Below are positions 1 through 12,716 of a stretch of 64,000 bases of DNA, piece by piece. The notes under the pieces were generated by a model. It did no database searches. It had not been told where the DNA came from and saw nothing but the letters and a program-made list of their open reading frames with translations. The position numbers and the translations under genes are program-made. How positions within the stretch are numbered: position 1 is the first letter of the stretch; each line of letters begins with the position of its first letter. Source of the stretch: Nageia nagi (taxonomy: Eukaryota; Pinophyta); assembly GCA_050084985.1 (NCBI GenBank), contig JBITNC010000001.1:3720001-3784000 (forward strand). Reading direction: 5' to 3'.

Positions 1-973
1 GATACATATGTACTGCATCTGCAATAGTTCACCTTGGAATTATGAGTAGATGAGTTTAATCCCAAATGTGTATGATCGCTTTTGCCTAAATATGACATGA
101 AAGAATCATTCATAGTGTTGGAGGAATGAAATCCATATACTTTATTTCAATTCAATCTACAATGGGAGGATAAAATAATTTTCCTTCCAATCTTAAATTC
201 TTCACAAGCCCTCTAGAATCAAGATTTTGCCCATTGAATTAAATTCTCATCATGATGGTCTTTTTTGTCTAAAAAGCTCATTTGCATGTTGAAGGGATGT
301 AATGATATAAAATTATTAATAAGATGATAATAACAAGGTATTCCATCATCTTCATCATATAAAGACTAGACTTGATTTTTCTTCAAGCAATTCTTCATTC
401 TATCCTAGTCAAAATTATAAAAATATGCATCCATTGTAGCTTTATTTTTTATCGAAGTGGAGGTGTTGGAATAATTGACAATTTTCATGTTTGAAGGTTT
501 AATCAATGCCATAGGCCATTTCAAATGTCAAAAACATATAAATATGTATCTTGGTCGAAACATTAAAATTAAAGTAACAAAGCAACATTTAAGACGTCAA
601 AAAAAAGAGTTAAAAAAGTGTCACATGAAGAGTCAACCATAGCGTCAAAAAAGCTAATATAATACATTAACATATGCATCAAGTATAATGTCAAAATAAT
701 ATGTCAAGTAATGTGTCACCTTAAATGTCAACATAAGCATTAAAAAATTTACTAAATTTACTTTGATGCAGATTTTTAGACAATAATGTATATTGCATCA
801 AGCAATCAAAAATCATTTTTATGACACATGGGTTGATGCAAAATGGTCAAAATGTAGAGTGATCTTGTTTATTTCTCAAAGATGTAAATGTTCTCATCTC
901 CAATTGCATCTCTATGGAGGAGAACTCTCTCTTTCTTCTTTTTGCTCTATCCCAATATTTTATTAAGGGGGAG
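1..973 (+). mobile_element. 3' internal end of a + strand copia-like element
   Basis: This stretch precedes an LTR and ends in a polypurine tract (AAGGGGGAG at 965-973) directly before TGTTAAAATG. About 880-973 closely matches the segment just before the 3' LTR of element 4 (48.0-48.14 kb), sharing the words AATTGCATCTCTATGGAGGAG and CTCTCTCTTTCTTC. That identifies it as the last internal part of the same kind of element. No reading frame of any length survives. At 590-745 the motif GTCA recurs every 10-30 bases without a strict period. The element's upstream part lies outside the window. Confidence 0.7.
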
Positions 974-1529
974 TGTTAAAATGTATAATGCATTATTGTA
1001 AGGTCTCTTGATGTAAATTCACTTAATACTTAAAGGTATCCTAAATAACTTAAATATTTATTTAATAAGGTAATGTAAATTCACTAATACTTAATAGTAT
1101 CCCTAGATACCTTTTAAGTTTTTATGAAAAATAATGTAACTTGTCCTACACTCCATCTCATAGGAATGCCCCTTGGGTAAAAGGGTGTTGCATGTCATGA
1201 CCTTGTACAATGGTTAAAAGAGTGATCAAGGGAGGATTTTGGCTTATAAATAAAGGTCCCTCTCCTTGAGATTACTCACTCAAGTTTGTAGTGTTGTTAT
1301 GCTTTAGGATTGTTAGGAGAAGTAGGAAGAGTTGTTGTAAGAGAGTGCATCTTGAGAATAAAGATCTTAGATTAGTGGATGTAATCCCATGGTTGAAGGA
1401 ACCATTTTATATTGGTGTTATCTTTGTGACATTTGGCTATCTTATTTATGATGTTGTGAGGATGTTGTAGAAAGCTTTCTTGAGATCTTGGTAGAAGAGT
1501 ATTGTAGTCTATTAAGATTAATTCTCTCA
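974..1529 (+). repeat. 3' LTR of the copia-like element at the window start
   Basis: The LTR starts TGTTAAAATGTATAATGC right after the polypurine tract, has a TATA-like CTTATAAATAAAGG at about 1232-1245, and ends near TTCTCTCA at 1529. The end is set by aligning it with the TTCA ends of the other LTRs in the window. At about 556 bp it is slightly longer than the 448-500 bp relatives. The partner 5' LTR is not in the window, so no target duplication can be checked and the right border is tentative by a few bases. Confidence 0.65.
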
Positions 1530-1879
1530 ACAACAATTTGAAAAGATTATTGTGACTCCTTGATTTCATGAATTTCAACCTAAAACATAACTTCTTGTGT
1601 AATACACTCTTTGTAAAGTTGTAATTTTGATTCCAATTCAATAATTCTTTCATTCTATGTTACAATTATGAATTTGTAATTAGCAATAGACATCTAATGC
1701 ATATTGATACTATGCCACTCTAATCCATCTTAAATCATTGGTATATCTATGTTAACCATTCAATTTTCTATAACCTAGCTTACCATTTTTTATGGTACTT
1801 AAGACTTAACCATCATTGTAGTTTGAATCTTATCAAAACCAATAATTCTTTACCTAAAGAGGACTCAAATATATCTCTA

Positions 1880-2650
1880 AGATTACACCATTTTATGTGA
1901 AGGAAATTTATCGTCATCAAATATACCTTGATGGATTGCCTTGAATTGTATTTCATCTTACTTAGGAAAAGAATAATCCTCATATTATTTTAATAAGGTC
2001 AAGAAATCACTCTCTAAAATCTCATTAGCAATCACTTATTTATCTCTTGCTTGGACTTGAGCTAGAGTATATAAAAAAAATTCTCTTCTAATTTCATATT
2101 CTTCACCAAAGATGATTTAACTTCATCTAATGATACAACATGAGAATATCCTATAAAGAGACTATTTAATCTTATAGAAAATTCAATATACTTCTTTAAC
2201 CCTGGATTCATTTCAATATTTTTCCCTCTCATAATGATTGATTTGAGAATAGGTTAAGTAGACAACATTATTCTAGATAAATCCATAGGAACTTTAGGTT
2301 TAGTTGGAATAATAGATTTATTAATAGGAGATGACAAAAAAATAGCCTTATCATATATAGAGATTTCTTCTCTTATTTCTTGTGAAGAAACATATGATTT
2401 ATTCTTAATCAAATTCATTTATTCTGACTCATCTAGTATCTCTTTTTCCCATGATGAATTGAGCATATAGCTTTTCTCAATTCAATCCTTTTCTCAATAG
2501 TGTTTCAAAATATTCACTATTGAATCTTCAAATTACAACCTCATTTATGTATCATCAAATTCATAATCATCACTAAAAATAAAAATATCCTCTAAATCCT
2601 TTGGTGTAATCACATCCATAATTGGTACATAATTATTTATAATCTTTGTT
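1880..2650 (-). pseudogene. decayed coding remnant, unknown identity
   Basis: On the minus strand one frame reads for long stretches between scattered stops. An example is the segment around 2105-2360, with words such as INKSIIPTKPKVPMDLSRI and NPGLKKYIEFSIRLNSL. The composition is protein-like (mixed charged and hydrophobic residues, few low-complexity runs), unlike the AT-rich flanks. I do not recognise a family. It may be part of a gypsy-type or other transposon polyprotein, given the surroundings. No start, splice sites or intact frame can be defended. Confidence 0.3.
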
Positions 2651-5600
2651 GAATATTTTTAGTGACCTCTAATGTGAGCTAAGTAGTAGTTATGGTAACA
2701 CTCACATGTAGATGGTATTAAATAATATCAACATAAAGATAAATAAATAATAACAGAGAATAATAGTAACAATAATCCAAGATATCATAAGCATGACAAC
2801 GAATAATGAATATGATTCTTGGATCAAGATAAGCAAATGCACTATTGAGACAATGATAAAGTGAAAGATAAACACATGTTAGTTTTACCTAGTTGACCAA
2901 GAATTATATGTATATAGGAGCTTTTCAATGATAAAGATCTTGATATGTGAATTCCCACACCCCTAGCATGAACACCTATAGAAGTGCAAATGGTAAACTT
3001 TGAATAGTAGTGCTAACGCATATGGTAATGCAAACTTTAGGCATATCAAGGGGTAGAGCTCGTAATCAAGATCCAAAGTATAGTAGTATATCAAAAATTC
3101 AATTTAAACATATCATTACAAAAGATTTAATAAAAGATATTCTCATGTAATAAAAAGATCCTAATCTTAATAGGTAGCATTAAGAAACACATGATCATCG
3201 ATGGACATAAAATGCATGATCATCGATGGCCAACGATACAACTAGTGAAAGTTCACTTACTTAAAAGGAAATTGATGATACAACCATTAGTTAGGATGTT
3301 GACATTGGCTCATACCTAATGGATGATGCACCTCATTGTGTATCCAAAATATGTTGCATTATGTTTCTAACTCAATTTATGTTACATAGTATTTTCTAAT
3401 CTATCTTCTTTTATAGGTCAAAAAATTAGAATTCAAAGCATTATTGTTTGCATGCAACCAAGTACCGTTCATTGAACCAAATTAAATGTTCAAATCATTT
3501 TGGCACTTATGTATCAAGACAGGGATACTAAAATTTAATACTCCTAGTATCAAATACAAAGGAGTAGTTACTTTTTATGCTTGAATACTTGCAAGGGGAA
3601 AAAAGAGATATTTCTTCATGTTTTATCTTGGTTGCACCAACAATGGAGCTTTCCTAGGGAAATCAAGTCAAAAGGGACGTAGTGAAGGACCTACATCAAA
3701 ATATCATGTTGTTGTACAAGAGTTTAAAGTTCTCAAAAATGTTTCTTTTCATCTTCTTCTTTAGATATGTAACTTCATGTATTTCATTACAACTCCAAAC
3801 AGGGGCAAAATGTAGATACTTAAAAATGAATTCTTATTTATTAAAATTTATTTTTATAGCATCAAGAGATATTTATTATGAAAAGGGATTAAAATACACC
3901 CAAAACAATGTAATCAAAATAAAAGTACCATTAAATAATGTAAGTGAGATGAAATGTCTATAAAGGTATCATAAACTATGTAATATGTGATGATACCAAG
4001 GAAAGGAGAAGATCAAGATTTTATAAAATAATATCATAGAAAAATAATTCATCATGAGTAGATCATCATCAACCAGATAGAAAAATACATGCATATCATA
4101 TATCCAAACAATAATGGTATTTTGTAACACCACCTATTCGAGGATCTATTATCTACCTTTCATTGCATTTTGCATATTTTAATTTTTGCACTTGATCTTG
4201 TTTATTTTAAGGTATCGATAATGTACAAATGATAGAAAATCATCATCATTGTTCTTGATCCCAAACAAGCTACAATTACATGAAGGTATTGTTCATGGTT
4301 CTTTTTTTCATATTTGATGAAGGTACATATTTATCATTGGCATAAATTGGTATATTTCTAATATATACTTCAATATTACATTTGTATATGAATAGTGTTG
4401 TGTTTATTGTATTATGCATTATTTCTATACTACACCTATATTGAGTTTAGTGTTCCTTAAAATAACCTAATGTGGTAGTTTATAACTACTCTCAAATATC
4501 CTAATACAATAAAAAAATAATTGTTATCTTATTGTTACTTCTAAAAATATGTATATAATGAGTACCCTTTGATGAATTCTTTGATAGACATGTATGCTAA
4601 GTTTTAGAACATACAAAAGGCACTATTTGACAAAATACAATAGAGAGACACCATATCATGGATTGTAATGATTAGAGGATAATCACATATTGGCCTTCTT
4701 AAGGAAGTTGAAAATCTTTTTAGTGAAATGCATCATAAAAATACAATCTTATGGAATGTAATGATCATAAAATATGCATAAAATGTGCATAGTTTAGAGG
4801 CTCTCAAGTATTTTTATGATTGACTCATTTCATACATGACTCAATAATGCTTGCAAGTATATAATGCAACTTCATTATTTATATATGATATATAACAATA
4901 ATTGTTGCAAGTATGTGGTAAGTGTTTCTCTACAATAAAGTTTCTTTCCAAAATGGTCGCACATGCCAACTATTTTCACCACTTTATGGATAATGTTCAT
5001 ATGGTGATTATTAGTGATTGACTAAAGGATGTTTGTTGTGCAAATGAAATGAGTCTTTTTCTAGCAAATGATTTATTTTAGCAATGTCTTTAACTACCAT
5101 GATGCTATAGTTGTATTACAAGAAGGAAAGGATACAAACATAATCTCTTTGAAAATTCATCCCAACCTATTGTTAGATTACAAAAATATTTAAATATTGA
5201 GGGGTACTTTTGTTCTTGGAGTTTTGTTAATACATAATCCAAATTATTATTAATGTTAAATTACTTAAGCTATTGATATATGCTTTCATTAATTTTTTTA
5301 ATATTGCAAGCTTATGCTTTTTTTCAAGGTCACTCAAGTAAATCTAAATGAATTCCTAGAATAGAACTTGCCTTTTTTTTCTATTGAACTTCCAAACAAT
5401 GGGAAATCCCCTAAGTTATGCAAGTTGGTTGACCCAATTTTGAAGAACTCCTTGGATGTAAAAGATGTGTTAAAAAGGAAGAGTTTCTCAAGCAATGAGT
5501 TTCTTTTGATAAAGTAGTGAAGGCACATATATAGAATATTCTTTTAGAGAGACACTCATATGTTGTACAAGAGGTTAGGCACACCTCTTTATATGTTATT

Positions 5601-6731
5601 GTAAAGATAACAATAATTGAGATTCCCCACCAAGAATGGACATAACTAGCAGGTGTATTATTGCATTATAAGTTAAATAGTAGGGTTTTAATACTTAAGA
5701 TAAAATCCTAAATTATTGGGATATTTAAGATAAGGCATAAACTTCCAATTATTAAATCATGTCGAGAAAGTAGTTGAAGAACAGTCTTCAAATTGATATG
5801 AATATCACTCTTAGATAACTCTGACGAGATACGTGAATAAATAATGCAAAAGAAATCTTATTTACTACAAATATTGATACACCCAACTCTTTACGCTCTT
5901 CAACACCTACAAACTTGCATCATCAACAATGCCCTTCTATAAGGTAAGCTCCTTCATTTACTCATTAATCGTATTGAACTTAAATTTCACCTACCCACAC
6001 AAAAATAATGTATGTCAACTTTGAAAGTTCAATAAATACCTAAATTAACTAAAATTTAACTTCCATGTGCCCCCTTAGTATGCACAACCTTTTTTATTAA
6101 AGTGATTTTAAAATTCCCTCTTGTGTTTATTAGGGAGGTTTAAAACCATCACAAATTGTTTTATTGCCATTTTTTTACTATCATAATTTTTTCATGGGTG
6201 ATTATAGACCACCTTTTTAAGGTCTATTTGGGTGATTTTTAACCATTATAAAAAAAAAATCATCATTTTTTTACCATCATTAAAACCCTTTTTTGGTGTA
6301 GTGTATGTTATTAAATCATTACTTATTTTATGAAGTTTTTTTATATATCTTGTTAGAAAAAATGTACTCTCCTAAGGGTCGAGTTGGAGGGTTGTTACAG
6401 TACCTATGAAACACAATAAAAGTGTATGAACATTATGTTATTTTGTAAGGAACATGTTGATCTCTAAATATTGGGTTTTAGCTTTTAAGGACATGGATAT
6501 GGATTTCTTTAGGCTTTCTTATATCTCTATCATCTACAACCTACAAAATGATATCTAGAACTTTGACATTAATCTTGGTAGAATACGGGTTTACTTCAAT
6601 AGATGAATTCTCCTTAATGCTAATAAAATCTTTTTAAGTCAAGACCAAAATTGAAAGCACCTTAGATTAATGTCATCTGATATTGAATTGTAAAGATGTA
6701 CGATGAATTACAAAGTTAAGAGCCAAATAGT
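2651..6731. other. AT-rich intergenic sequence, nothing recognised
   Basis: Both strands are densely interrupted by stops. The few frames of 60-93 codons (for example near 3.7-3.96 kb and 5.33-5.53 kb) are rich in Lys/Asn/Phe/Leu codons expected by chance in AT-rich DNA. A short imperfect repeat of GATCATCGATGG occurs at about 3194 and 3220. No LTR ends, terminal repeats or splice-supported exons were seen. Confidence 0.5.
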
Positions 6732-7229
6732 TGAGAGAATTGAACTATAACATAAGCAATTTTAAACTCCCAAGATCACATGAAAGCTCTCAATTCACAT
6801 CTAACTAACACACAAAGCAATCTCATAAAGATAACATAAGATGTAAGTGTTTCCTCCAACTAGGAGTACATCCACTAACTAGATCTCACTTCATTCACAA
6901 TATGAACTCTTACAATCCTCCTACTCTTTTCTCCTAACCACTATCATATAGCATAACTTTACTCCACAATTGGTGTGTAATCACAAAGAGAGAGCCTTCT
7001 ATTTATAAGCCAAAATCCCTCTTTGGATCACCCTTTTATCCAATGTACAAAAGCATGACATTCACATCCTTTTACCCAAGAGGCATGCTCATGACATGGA
7101 ATGTAGGACAAGTTACATTATCATATTCACTTAAACACTTAACGTATCAAATGATACCCTTAAGTTTTAGTGAACTTACATAGAAGATTATTACAAAACT
7201 TGTACAATAATGCATTATAAATTCCAACA
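6732..7229 (-). mobile_element. solo LTR of a copia-like element
   Basis: This 498-bp copy of the same LTR family as element 1 (500 bp) lies alone, in minus orientation. It runs from TGAGAGAATTGAACTATAAC to AATTCCAACA. The 5 bases before it (6727-6731) and after it (7230-7234) are both ATAGT, an exact target-site duplication. No internal retrotransposon sequence lies on either side. The TATA region reads CTATTTATAAG on the + strand near 7001-7011. The state fits unequal recombination between two LTRs that removed the body of the element. Confidence 0.9.
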
Positions 7230-7559
7230 ATAGTATGTCAAAGAGTACATAAAATACCCAAAGGCGATGTATCTCAAACGAAGTGTTAAACTTCTCTAAA
7301 TATGCTTGTATTTTATTTGTGCATAAAAGAACATTGGTTAAGATAAAATAAACTTGAAAAATAATTTAATATGGGTTGAAATTAGTTTGAAAGGAATATT
7401 ACATTATTTCTCCAGGTCACTAAAGAATCCAACAATATTCCAAGAAACACTCAATTAAAGGAGTAGGAACATCTATGTGAACCCATAAAATGATATTGAT
7501 TATTTTTTCATTTTTTATTTTGAAGAAAAATACAACAAACACAAGAAAAAATAAGCATT

Positions 7560-7792
7560 AAACCTTTTTTTATATTAGAGGAATTTGTACACTATTGCAA
7601 CTCATTACAACACATCTTGAGTTCAAATCCTGCCACCTCTATAACCTCTAGTTGTGCCAAGGGTAAATCTTTTTAACACAACTGATAATGTTGGCTTGAC
7701 ACATTACCAAAACTACAAGACCCTAAAACTTGAACTTAGGTCTCCATGCTCAAACTGGACATCTCCACCAACAAGCTAAGCCCCAAGGGACT
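7560..7792 (-). repeat. tRNA-derived SINE-like fragment
   Basis: Read on the minus strand, the segment starts GGGGCTTAGCTTGTTGGTGG. It contains an A-box-like TAGCTTGTTGG (7768-7778) and, about 30 bases further, a B-box-like AAGTTCAAG (about 7728-7738). This is the spacing of an RNA polymerase III internal promoter in tRNA-derived SINEs. A second tRNA-like box, GAGTTCAAATCC, lies on the + strand at about 7619-7630. No flanking direct repeat or oligo(A) tail was confirmed, so it may be a truncated copy or a chance match. Confidence 0.4.
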
Positions 7793-8710
7793 AGTATCAA
7801 ACCTAAATTTAAATAATCATATCCAAATGTTAAAATAAACTCAATTAATTACTACATAAGTAATTAATTATTAAAAAATTCAAAAATTTAAGTATCTACC
7901 CATCTTCTAAAGACCAACTTCAACATCAATTACTATATTTAATTAGTAGAAGAAGGTTTTTTGCAAAAGATATAAGTTTCTTTAAATTCTATATAAAATT
8001 AAAATTATAATTAATTAAGTTTATGAAGTAGAAGTAATTTTTAATTTTTTTAATAAAAAAGAATAACATTAAGTTATGTTCACTCATATTAAAAAAAAAT
8101 TGAAGAAGTAATAAAAACATTCTATGAAAACTAAAGGTTCATAATTCAAAATTAAAAAAAAAAAAAAAAAAAAAATTACAAATCTTTTTTGGGAAGTGTT
8201 CTTAGAAGTTTCAATCTATTAATACATTTTTAAAGTTGCCAAATCATACTTCTTTCTCTGCCAAACCACATTCAAGTAGAGAAAACAAGAATAAATGATA
8301 AGGAATGATAAAAGGAATTGGAATGGAATAAAGAGAGAAAGAAACGAATGAACAAAGTGCTACGCATTGGATCCACCAAAGTAAAACGTGAGATGGGGTA
8401 AAGATGGTATGCTTTCTTGATCTATACACCAAAAAAAACACAATCTATGCTTCACTACATGAAATTATGAGTTGTTTCATTGTAGTTTGATAGTATACTA
8501 TCAGTAACAACTTGAAGCTGAACCAAATGTACACCGTTGTCATTACGTGATTTTCAGAATATGTCTGAATTATAAGCTCTGTTATTGTGGCCAGAAATTT
8601 TGAGAACTTGGATCAGAGGCTGTGGGTGCTGATTTCATCGTCTTTAAAAAAATTCACATCTTGATTAAAAATTGCTTTGTGTTGTTGTGAAAGTTGTTGA
8701 AGCCAAGAAA
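7793..8710. other. upstream region of the ankyrin gene
   Basis: No gene is visible. A 24-base A run lies at about 8153-8176. The immediate 5' side of the ankyrin gene (8440-8710) must hold its promoter and leader, but I see no convincing TATA box at a defensible position. An in-frame TTG-initiated extension (from 8672) exists but is disregarded in favour of the ATG at 8711. Confidence 0.4.
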
Positions 8711-11700
8711 ATGGACAGGAAGCTTTATGAATGTGCAGCATTTGGAGACACTGCAATTCTGTGCTCCATAGTAAACCGTGAAGATCTCAAGCAGACTACA
8801 CCGCAAGAAAACACAGCCCTCCACATCGCAGCAAAGCGAGGAAATGCTAATTTTGTGAAGGAGATTCTTAAACTGGATCCCCAACTTTTGAAGGAGCAGA
8901 ATTCCAAGGGAAACACTGCACTACATGAGGCTGCAAGGAGGGGTTATGTTGATGTAGTCGATGCCTTATTAGGCCTAATCCATGATGGAGAAGAACAGCA
9001 CTCGGTTGCCAAAGATGTGGAAGGCTTGGAATATGGGGAGATTTTGGACTTCATCCGCATCCAAAATGTGGAGGGGAATAGTGCATTGCATGATGCTGCC
9101 AACGGTGGGCATGGAGATGTGGTGAGCGTTTTGTTGAAGATTGATGAGGACTCGGCGTGTTGTTTCAATGAGGCAGGGGAGACTCCTCTGTTCAAGGCTT
9201 GCGAGGAGGGACATCTCTCTGTGGTTAAGCAGCTCCTCAAAAGTTCACCTGCTCTGCAATATGATCGTCACCTTGATCAGAGGACTATTCTTCACGCAGC
9301 TCTACTAGGAGGCCACAGAGGTAACTCCTTACTTTCTTATTCTGGAATTGCTTGTTTGGGTATACAATGACACTCACTAACCATCGTTGCCAATTTTTCA
9401 ACTTGTATAATTACGAGTCTTGAACGCACAATATGATCAAATCAGAAAACGACATGCCACTTTCCTTTTACATTTTTCATGCAATTGTTTCCCTATCAAT
9501 TTGTGGGTATGGATAATTTCTGCTCTTATTTTAACAGAAGGTAAGGATCGGCTTTAGGTCACATCGTAGTCTATACATGTACAGGATATGAAGCAAGGAA
9601 ACTATTTTACTGGTATTAATTAGTTTACAAATTTGTACCATCATGTTTCTACCTTTTGAACAAGCTTGTGGCAAATGTACTCAGTTGTAAAGTATTCATG
9701 CAAACCACTAATAAATATTACAAACATCCATTATAAATTCAACTAACAATCGAAACAGAGTTCAACCGTACTCCATGACACTGAACTTTTGATGTTGCTT
9801 AGATGTTTGAACCATTGATCTCAAACTGAAATCTGATACCTAATAACAACATAAATAAACACTCTATTAGAAACATACACAAATTGAAGGTATGAAAATC
9901 TATTACAACTCCATGACTATGAACAAACAAAGCAATTTCTGAAAGGTTCATTAGACTAATAATCTGTATTAAAATCTGGTCGCATCAAAATTGAAGACAG
10001 CAAATAATGGTAGAAGAAACTATAATACAGAGTTCAGGAAAATCCTCCTGAAAATCATGAGTAAGGTGAGGCCTGTTCATCATTCCACTTGGGAATAAAA
10101 GTTTAGTTGTGGTTACTGATTTCTTCTTTTTCTTTTCCAAGTATAATGGTACTTCAACGGTTAAAAAAGGGTTGGATGAAACTTTATTTGTTGGTTGAGT
10201 TGATCATGTGTTGTATGTTCTATGTTCAATTTTTACTATGAGACATGCTGATCTATTACAATCATCTCATAAAGGGACTGATCTCCATGTACATTAATAT
10301 ATTTTACCTTTACCTTTTGTAGAACTTATCTTTAACATTACAAATATAAAGTCTTGTGTCCGCACTTGAATGCAGTTAACTAGTAGTTGTTTCGACAACA
10401 GATAGTTACCTGCTGTGTTTATATTGGCTGCCTTAGGCCCTTATAAGCATGAATCGTTGGCTATTAAACATAGGTTTACTACATAGTTTAATAGTAAAAA
10501 AAGTTGGTGCCAAGCTCGTAGACATCTTATTTTGTGATCACATTATACAAGCATTGGAGTTTAACCTTGAAGTGACAATGGCTATATTTCTGGAACTTTA
10601 TTCTGAAATATTTGAAACTAAGGTCATGTACCTCACCTTTACTCAGTTAATAGAAAGATATTGTTCATTTGAATCTATATTAATGTAATTCTAGTAGTTG
10701 GTTTGTAATAGTAACACCAGCACCACAAATAGGAAAGGAATTTCTTTTTATCATTATCCTTAAAAACTCTCGTCTATATCAGTATGTGTGTCAGTATATA
10801 CAAACACACTGCTTTTATGTCAGTATATACAAACACACTGCTCAACACACTCTTCCAGTGGCAGCCTTCATGTGGGGAGGAGAAGTTACTCTGGTTACTC
10901 ATGCATATTCAGTGTGGTCACGTCCTATGGTTGCAAATAATAGAGAGTATTCTGTGTGAATGGCACTTTGTGTGAACAATGGTTGAGATTTAAAACGTAT
11001 TCCTTCCAACAATTGGTAGAAAATAATTATTCGTGATGAAGAGTTGGCTCGGAATCCTCCACTCTGATCATTAAATACAGCTACTGATTATCTTTTCTTT
11101 AATGCCTCTGCTGTGGACGAAATGGATTGTTAAATTTGTTATACACACTGTTTAAAGCATTTTTCTCTTTCTCAATCCATTATTAAAACTGGTATATTTA
11201 TCGGGGAATGATGTAGCCAACCATTACCTTTTGTTGTTAAGTTTTATTAAAATAATAAACCTTTTCATAAAAAAATGAATTTCTTGAATCAATGTGACAA
11301 TTTGAATCCCGTGAACTTTTCCTTGGCTATGGCTTTTAATAGCCACCCATCTTCAAGCCTTAGGTTTGCCCATTACATCCTGGACACTTTTGAACAAATT
11401 CACATTAATTCTCCCTGACACTACTTTTTATATTGTGCAGATGTAGCTGGATACTTGCTAGAAATGGTGCCAGAGGTGACCACAAAACCAGACAAATTTG
11501 GCAGCACTCCATTGCATGTAGCAACCTCTGCGGAGGCAGAACATATAGAGATAGTGCAAGAGCTACTTGAAAAGGGTTCTTCTGCTTGCTATAAGTTCGA
11601 CGCCAATGGGATGACCCCTCTCCACATCGCAGCATCGAAAGGACGTGTCTCCATAGTTCGGGAGATACTCATCCATAGACCAGACTGCATTGAACAAGCC

Positions 11701-12716
11701 GACCAAAAACATCAAAGGAACATTTTGCACTTGGCAGTGGAAAATGACCAACAGGAGGTGGTCAGATATTTGTTGAGGAAAAAGAGAATAGAGATCAATG
11801 AGTTGATCAATGAGCCAGAAAGCGAGGGCAACACTCCATTGCATTTAGCAGTCACGAAAGACTCTTTGGAGGTTACTTCAATCATACTTCAAAATAAATA
11901 TTTGGCATCTGCTTCATTACTTAGAATCTCCCAATTATGTTTTTTATATGTAGCGTAAAATGCATTATTATTTGGTGGTTTCAGATGGTTAACCTGCTGC
12001 TGGGGCCGTCACCGTCAACGACATCGTTAGCCTTCAATCTCAAGTCCGTGAATAAGGTGGGCCACACTGCATTGGACATCACTCAACTCAAAAACGGCTA
12101 CTCTTTGGCCCAGCTCCGCATTTGGAAAGTCCTGAAAGAAGCCGGCGCCACCCACTCCGACCAAATCACCCCCTTCGAATCTAGCGGAACCACAGCTACA
12201 ATATCTGCTATCTCTCAGGCCAACAATAAGGCAGCCGACAAATCCCTCACAAGAATGGCGGAAACGCTATCCGTCGTAGCCGCGCTTATAGCCACGGTCA
12301 CATTCGCCGCGGCTTTCACCGTCCCTGGTGGCGTCCACGAGGCTGAAGGCGGGGACGAAGGAATGGCGGTTTTCATAAACCGGACGGTTTTCAAAATGTT
12401 CGTGATTTCGGACACGGTGGCGATGTGCAGTTCGATGATAGTGGCGCTTATTTTAGTGTGGGCGGTTCCCGGCGTGCCGGGACTTTTGGCGGGAGCGGTG
12501 GAGTGGGGGCTGAGGATACTGTGGGTGGCGTTGGGCGGTATGGTGGTGACGTTCGTGACGGCTTTTTATTTGGTGGTGGCGCCGCGATGTTTGTGGTTGG
12601 CGGTTTTGGTGTGCGTGATGGGGAGCTGTACGCCATTTCTGGTGAGCCCTCTCGTCATCGACTCGGCTAAGCGAAATGTGCATAAGGCGGGTTTCCGTTA
12701 CGCACCTCCGCAATGA
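8711..12716 (+). CDS. ankyrin-repeat/PGG-domain membrane protein (ITN1/ACD6-like), three exons
   Basis: The model joins 8711..9320, 11441..11871 and 11985..12716 (TGA), giving 590 residues. Introns are 9321-11440 (GTAACT...TGCAG, phase 1) and 11872-11984 (GTTACT...TTCAG, phase 0); both joins restore ankyrin repeats. The start is AAAATGG, a good plant context. Ankyrin repeats, most with TALHxAA or TPLH cores, fall near residues 34-63, 68-96, 122-150, 156-185, 190-220, 224-255, 260-290, 296-326 and 333-360. The C-terminal PGG domain has the PGG triplet at 461-463 and four hydrophobic helices at about 443-460, 483-508, 523-545 and 547-571. Members of this family are plasma-membrane or ER proteins in defence and salt/ABA signalling; the exact role here is inferred from family only. 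Exon 3 is far more GC-rich than its surroundings. No break was seen, so it is probably functional. Confidence 0.93.
9321..11440 (+). other. intron 1 of the ankyrin gene
   Basis: The 2120-base intron begins GTAACTCC and ends ATTGTGCAG. Joining the flanks gives HRDVAGYLLEM, an uninterrupted ankyrin helix. It holds a small direct repeat: TCAGTATATACAAACACACT occurs at 10791 and again at 10820 (29-bp period). No transposon ends or other coding sequence were recognised in it. Confidence 0.85.

Noticed and set aside
8672-8710. N-terminal extension of the ankyrin protein starting at a TTG
   Set aside because: A non-ATG start is not needed: ATG at 8711 has a good context and family proteins begin close to the first repeat.
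9321-9370. Read-through of exon 1 to a stop at 9368
   Set aside because: A GT donor at 9321 joined to exon 2 restores an ankyrin helix, so this is intron.
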